Shown piece after piece: positions 7,612 through 10,399 of a stretch of DNA of 10,399 bases. The stretch covers positions 1 through 10,399 of the forward strand of contig JAKFDA010000023.1 in the NCBI GenBank assembly GCA_036676355.1. The letters run 5' to 3'. This stretch comes from ZC4RG42 sp036676355. Lineage in GTDB: Bacteria; Pseudomonadota; Gammaproteobacteria; Burkholderiales; SG8-39. Position numbers and translations under genes: made by a program. The stretch's first letter is position 1; every line of letters starts with the position of its first letter. Below the pieces are notes generated by a model, which had not been told where the DNA came from, ran no database searches, and saw nothing but the letters and a program-made list of their open reading frames with translations.

Positions 7612-8296
7612 TCACTTCTGTTGCTTGGGTTTCGTGAACATCGATTCGGCGTATGGATCGTCGTCCATGGTTTCCAGGTGAGGATGCTGCTGAAGCGGTT
7701 TTTGCTCGGCGGCGAGTTGCTCTACCGGGCGACGTTGCACCGCGGCATGCTCTTCCCGCAGACGGAGTTTTTCTTCGGTCGGGATGTCGTAGGCGCGCGT
7801 ATAGACCCGCACGCCGCCGCGTTGCGGGCGCCCTTGTAGCGGAATCTCGTCGCCGCTCGGCCGTGCGCCCCGCTGGGCGGTGTCGCCGCGGCCCATGGGT
7901 GCGGTGCCCGCCTGTGCACCCGGTCGAACCGCACTCCGGCCGACGTCCAGGTCGTCGATGTCGTCGATGTCCAGAGCGCCCAGGCGCTGCATTGCGTCGG
8001 CGGCTCGTTCCGCCTGATCCTCGCTGGGTGCGTCCACCGCCACGAGGTAGCGGCCCTCGCTGATGACCTGCGAGTAATACGAGACGTGGTAGTCGTCGTT
8101 CTCGAAGCCGAATAGTCGTTTGAAAAATCTTGTGATGCCGCTGTCGTCCTCCGCCTCCTCGGTTGGTCCGCTGAGCTGGTTCGCTGTCGTTTCGGACATA
8201 GATGTCGTCGCTCGGGATGCCAAGGTTGATCAGTTCGGATCGCGCCTGATTCGCCTGCGACTCGCTTTCGAATATGGCTGCTACGGTATGAGGCAT
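7612..8296 (-). pseudogene. YsnF/AvaK-type (DUF2382) stress-response protein, one frameshift
   Basis: This is a general-stress type protein; a precise function is not known. The first frame starts at ATG 8296 behind AGGAG (8309-8305, 8-nt spacer) and gives 34 residues: MPHTVAAIFESESQANQARSE, then LINLGIPSDDIYV. That is the repeat seen at the start of heat-induced/YflT-like stress proteins. The second frame, from about 8193 to the TGA at 7612, gives the companion part (FFKRLFGFENDDYHVSYYSQ, then GRYLVAVDAPSEDQAERA and LGALDIDDID). A C-terminal DUF2382-like stretch follows (GGVRVYTRAYDIPTEEKLRL, then EEHAAVQRRPVEQ). Dropping one base at 8194-8195 joins both into about 227 residues. No signal peptide is present. 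Only one short DUF2382 unit is seen. The gene is probably monocistronic, with its own RBS and terminator. The frame break could be mutation or sequence error. Confidence 0.82.
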
Positions 8297-8573
8297 TGCT
8301 ACTTCTCCTGTTACTGCTTGCGGTTACTTGTGGACGCGACGGGTCGCTTTCCACGACGGCGCGGCCGCCGCCTCGGTGCGCTTTCCTCGGCGCTTGCCTT
8401 GGACCGGACGAGTTCTCAACTACTGCACGTTCGCGCCGAGCCTTGGCGGGCTTCGCAGTGCGGCAGACGTAACCGCCGTGCCGGGCAGTGCGTTGACGTT
8501 GCGCCCCGACGAAATATCTGCAGGCGCACAGCGGCGATGCGCTGAGACCGGGAGAGAGCGGTCCTCGATTGAT

Positions 8574-8690
8574 TCAACTCACGCGACGAATGCCATCGTT
8601 CGCGACGATCGCCGTGTCGAACAGCATGCCGAGCCAGCTTATGAGTACGTTGCGCCGCACGGCGGGCAATACACTTGCGGGCAGCAACAT
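8574..8690 (-). CDS. Candidate 38-residue small hydrophobic ORF
   Basis: Minus-strand ATG (8690-8688) to TGA (8576-8574) encodes a 38-residue peptide starting MLLPASVLPAVRRNVLISWL and ending GIRRVS. Third codon positions are mostly G or C, as in the real genes here, and the peptide is moderately hydrophobic. Against it: the purine-rich GAAGG sits too close to the ATG for a normal RBS, the stretch is short, and I recognise no family. It overlaps the presumed promoter area of the plus-strand gene at 8724. Confidence 0.18.
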   Translation of the reverse strand: MLLPASVLPAVRRNVLISWLGMLFDTAIVANDGIRRVS

Positions 8691-8708
8691 CCTTCATGCT
8701 TCCGCTTG

Positions 8709-8714
8709 TACAAT
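8709..8714 (+). promoter_or_regulatory. Possible -10 box (TACAAT) before the His/Cys protein gene
   Basis: TACAAT differs from the TATAAT consensus at one base and ends 9 nt before ATG 8724. No -35 element is present at normal spacing and no Shine-Dalgarno sequence precedes the ATG. If used, it would give a nearly leaderless transcript. This is a weak call from one hexamer. Confidence 0.25.
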
Positions 8715-8723
8715 CGCCGCGCA

Positions 8724-9059
8724 ATGCGCTCCCGCTCTTCACTGACTTCCTCTCGTTCCCCTCGGTCCTCCTGGACCGCGTGGCGGCTGGCCGTTCTATT
8801 TGGCCTGCTGCTGGTGGCGCAGTTGGGTTCGGTGCTGCATGCGCTGGATCATGCGGTCGAGGATGCGGGGCAGCCGCCGCATGTGACTTGCGAGTTGTGC
8901 GTCGCCTATGCGCACCTCGGCGATGCGGTGCCCGCGCCCACGTTGCCGCCGCTGGCGGTGTTGCCGGCTTTTTCCTTCGATGTTTCATCGGACGTTCAAG
9001 CGCCGGCGCTGCGTCCGACGCGGCCTTATAACGTCCGCGCGCCTCCCGTTCTTTCCTGA
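8724..9059 (+). CDS. Small membrane-anchored His/Cys protein, putative metal-linked
   Basis: The 111-residue protein has a Ser/Arg-rich N-terminus and one hydrophobic segment (about residues 20-38, LAVLFGLLLVAQLGSVL). Clustered potential metal ligands follow: His39, His43, His53, and Cys56-x-x-Cys59 in HALDHAVED ... CELC. The remainder is Pro/Ala-rich. This resembles the small DUF2946/CopL-like proteins found next to metal-responsive envelope genes, but I cannot assign the family firmly. The hydrophobic segment could be a signal peptide or an N-terminal anchor, placing the His/Cys part in the periplasm. I chose ATG 8724 because the hydrophobic segment follows at the usual distance; the frame is open further upstream, but that part does not look like protein. 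The next gene starts 78 nt downstream on the same strand, suggesting a two-gene unit. Metal binding is inferred from residue pattern only. Confidence 0.65.
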   Translation: MRSRSSLTSSRSPRSSWTAWRLAVLFGLLLVAQLGSVLHALDHAVEDAGQPPHVTCELCVAYAHLGDAVPAPTLPPLAVLPAFSFDVSSDVQAPALRPTRPYNVRAPPVLS

Positions 9060-9071
9060 CGTTTCTTCGCT

Positions 9072-9123
9072 GTCACCGGTCACCGCGCTCGTACGACGAC
9101 GCGGTGCTTACGTCATTACGTCA
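9072..9123 (+). repeat. Two short tandem repeats in the leader of the outer-membrane protein gene
   Basis: Within the 78-nt gap, GTCACCG occurs twice back to back (9072-9085), and TACGTCA occurs twice with one base between (9109-9115 and 9117-9123). The second pair holds two ACGT cores 8 nt apart and runs into the RBS AAGGA (9123-9127) of the gene starting at 9138. A regulator-binding site is possible. I do not recognise the repeats as a known Zur or Fur box, and such short repeats can arise by chance. Confidence 0.4.
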
Positions 9124-9137
9124 AGGAAAGACACGCT

Positions 9138-10399
9138 ATGCATTCCTCTGTTGCATGGGCGGCTGCTGCCACTCTATCGCTCGCGCCGTTTACGGCGCTG
9201 GCCAATGAAGACCTCGATCGGCTGCGCGCCGAATTTCAACAAAAACTCGAAGCGCTGACGGCGCACTACGAAGAACGATTGAAAGCGCTCGAAGCGGGGG
9301 CGGTCGCATCCGAGCCGCAAGCGGCGGCTGCGGAGCCGGTGGCTTCGCAGCCTGCACAGGCCGCATCCGGCTCCGGCTTCAATCCGGAAGTGTCGCTGAT
9401 CCTGCAGGGCCAGTATCGCCATCGTAAGGACATCGATGAGCGCAACATCCCGGGCTTCTTGCCCGGCGGTCATGCGCATGGCGGCGAGCGCGGTTTCAGC
9501 GTCGATCACACGGAGCTCGTGTTCTCCGCGAACGTCGATCCCTACTTCAGGGGCTATGCCGCGATCGCTCTGGTCGACGAGGAGGTGGAGGTCGAGGAGG
9601 TGTGGTTCCAGACGCTGGCGCTGGGTCGCGGCTTCACCGTCAAAGGCGGTCGCTTTCTGTCCGGCGTGGGGTACGCGAACGAGCAGCACGCTCATCAATG
9701 GGACTTCGCCGATCAGAGCCTGATGTACCAGGCCTTGTTCGGTGAGCATCTGGCGCAGGACGGCTTGCAGCTCAAGTGGCTTGCGCCGACCGAAACATTT
9801 CTGGAATTCGGCGTGGAGGCGGCACGCGGTCAGGCGTTCCCGGGTTCGGACGAGGCGGGCGATCGCAACGGTTTCGGCACCTGGGGTCTGTTCGCCAAGG
9901 TCGGCGGCGATGTGGGCGAGTCCCACAGTTGGCGTTTCGGTCTCAACTATCTCGCGGCTAATCCCGAGGAGCGCGAGAGCCATGTCGAGGATCTCAGCGA
10001 CACCGAAGCGCATGCCGCCTTCTGCGGTGACTCCAACCTTTGGGTCGCCGATTTCGTATGGAAGTGGGCGCCCAACCACGATCCGAGCATTCGCAACTTC
10101 AAATTGCAGGCGGAGTACTTCAGGCGCGAGGAGGACGGCGAACTCGTCTGCGAAGACAACAGCGCCGACGGCGGGCTCTGCACTGGCCTGAGCGATGCCT
10201 ATCGCTCTCGACAGTCGGGCTGGTATGCGCAGGCCGTGTATCAGTTCGTGCCGCGCTGGCGCGTGGGCTATCGTTACGACCGTCTCAGCCCGGGCAGCGT
10301 GCGCTTCGGCGCGAATCCGATCGAGGCGAGTTCGCATCGGCCGCAACGCCACAGTCTGATGCTCGATTACTCGCCCAGCGAGTTTTCTCGTTTGCGCTT
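9138..10399 (+). CDS. Putative outer-membrane beta-barrel (porin-like) protein, 3' end outside window
   Basis: The frame is open from ATG 9138 (AAGGA at 9123-9127, 10-nt spacer) to the window edge, giving 420 codons so far. Residues 1-22 form a signal peptide ending TALA|NE. A short coiled coil follows (about 24-52, EDLDRLRAEFQQKLEALTAH and on), then an Ala/Pro/Gln linker (about 53-77). From FNPEVSLILQGQYRHR on, alternating aromatic and polar strands typical of an outer-membrane barrel appear, with VKGGRFLSGVGYANEQHAHQW, LQLKWLAPTETFLEFGVEAA and GDVGESHSWRFGLNYL. This layout matches a family often annotated as zinc-regulated outer-membrane receptor/porin; I see no TonB box or plug domain, so porin-like is safer. 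The motif HAHQWDF and the neighbouring His/Cys protein hint at metal involvement. Two Cys (in CEDNSADGGLC) may form a loop disulfide. Confidence 0.85.
   Translation, partial: MHSSVAWAAAATLSLAPFTALANEDLDRLRAEFQQKLEALTAHYEERLKALEAGAVASEPQAAAAEPVASQPAQAASGSGFNPEVSLILQGQYRHRKDIDERNIPGFLPGGHAHGGERGFSVDHTELVFSANVDPYFRGYAAIALVDEEVEVEEVWFQTLALGRGFTVKGGRFLSGVGYANEQHAHQWDFADQSLMYQALFGEHLAQDGLQLKWLAPTETFLEFGVEAARGQAFPGSDEAGDRNGFGTWGLFAKVGGDVGESHSWRFGLNYLAANPEERESHVEDLSDTEAHAAFCGDSNLWVADFVWKWAPNHDPSIRNFKLQAEYFRREEDGELVCEDNSADGGLCTGLSDAYRSRQSGWYAQAVYQFVPRWRVGYRYDRLSPGSVRFGANPIEASSHRPQRHSLMLDYSPSEFSRLR

Larger units (their letters stand above)
8297..8723. other. Divergent intergenic region without a convincing gene
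   Basis: This 427-nt stretch lies between the minus-strand stress gene and the plus-strand His/Cys protein gene, and should carry promoters in both directions. I see no RNA gene, repeat array or recognised protein. Open frames on both strands cross it, but they are rich in Arg, Cys, His and Pro, as expected of shadow or non-coding GC-rich DNA. A short basic minus-strand frame (8419-8324, TTG start, 31 residues) lies directly upstream of the stress gene but has no RBS. The plus-strand frame that continues into the 8724 gene is open from 8328, but its upstream part does not look like protein. Confidence 0.5.

Noticed and set aside
7722..8354. Large Arg/Ser/Pro-rich open frames opposite or alongside the DUF2382 gene, on both strands
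   Set aside because: Their composition is typical of out-of-frame GC-rich DNA, and the two frames holding the recognisable stress-protein sequence explain the region.
8416..8988. A 190-residue minus-strand frame, and a possible small basic protein reading across 8324-8520 with one frame change
   Set aside because: No RBS and no recognised family. The sequence is Arg/His/Ala-rich and unlike a folded protein, and joining the basic frames needs an unsupported indel.
9174..10352. A 392-residue minus-strand open frame opposite the barrel protein
   Set aside because: The plus-strand frame has an RBS, a signal peptide and barrel-like sequence. The minus frame is a typical long antisense shadow in high-GC DNA with no recognisable domain.
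1..10399. CRISPR arrays, tRNA/rRNA genes, insertion sequences, integrases
   Set aside because: Reading both strands showed no regularly spaced repeats, no tRNA-like cloverleaf or CCA end, and no transposase or integrase motifs.

Overview
The window looks like a proteobacterial chromosome (beta- or gammaproteobacterial, probably gamma). It has a Gram-negative outer-membrane barrel protein with a signal peptide, a threonine synthase of the long proteobacterial type, and GC-rich coding sequence (roughly 60% in most genes). The exact lineage cannot be fixed from this sequence.

Layout. (1) 1-1202: the 3' part of threonine synthase (thrC), directly abutted by a 100-residue unrecognised gene with one C-terminal membrane helix. 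(2) 1203-6293: a restriction-modification locus. It opens with a short remnant resembling the N-terminus of a type I methyltransferase (HsdM) and continues with a type III-like Mod methyltransferase and its Res helicase/nuclease in one operon. mod carries a single-base frameshift near 3347, and its target-recognition core is clearly AT-richer than its flanks. Res is uninterrupted. (3) 6294-6775: a 194-nt spacer and a DUF3892 gene of intermediate composition. (4) 6788-8296, minus strand: an SGNH/GDSL hydrolase and a YsnF/AvaK-type (DUF2382) stress protein. Each is broken by one net single-base indel. The stress gene has its own rho-independent terminator. (5) 8297-8723: a divergent spacer with no convincing gene. 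(6) 8724-10399, plus strand: a small His/Cys-containing membrane-anchored protein and the 5' part of an outer-membrane barrel protein. This pair resembles metal-linked (zinc/copper) envelope gene pairs.

How the genes work together. Mod and Res would form a type III restriction complex: Mod recognises and N6-methylates a short asymmetric site, and Res supplies ATP-driven translocation and cleavage. As sequenced, mod would end in about 57 out-of-frame residues, so either the system is inactive or the sequence carries an indel error. Three genes each need exactly one base added or removed to restore a family-typical reading frame, so sequence error and locus decay must be separated before calling them dead. 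I see no phage, transposase, integrase, tRNA, rRNA or CRISPR, and no strong case for a wholly new system. The most notable points are the mosaic frameshifted mod behind an hsdM remnant, the repeated frameshifts, and the DUF3892 gene next to the R-M operon.
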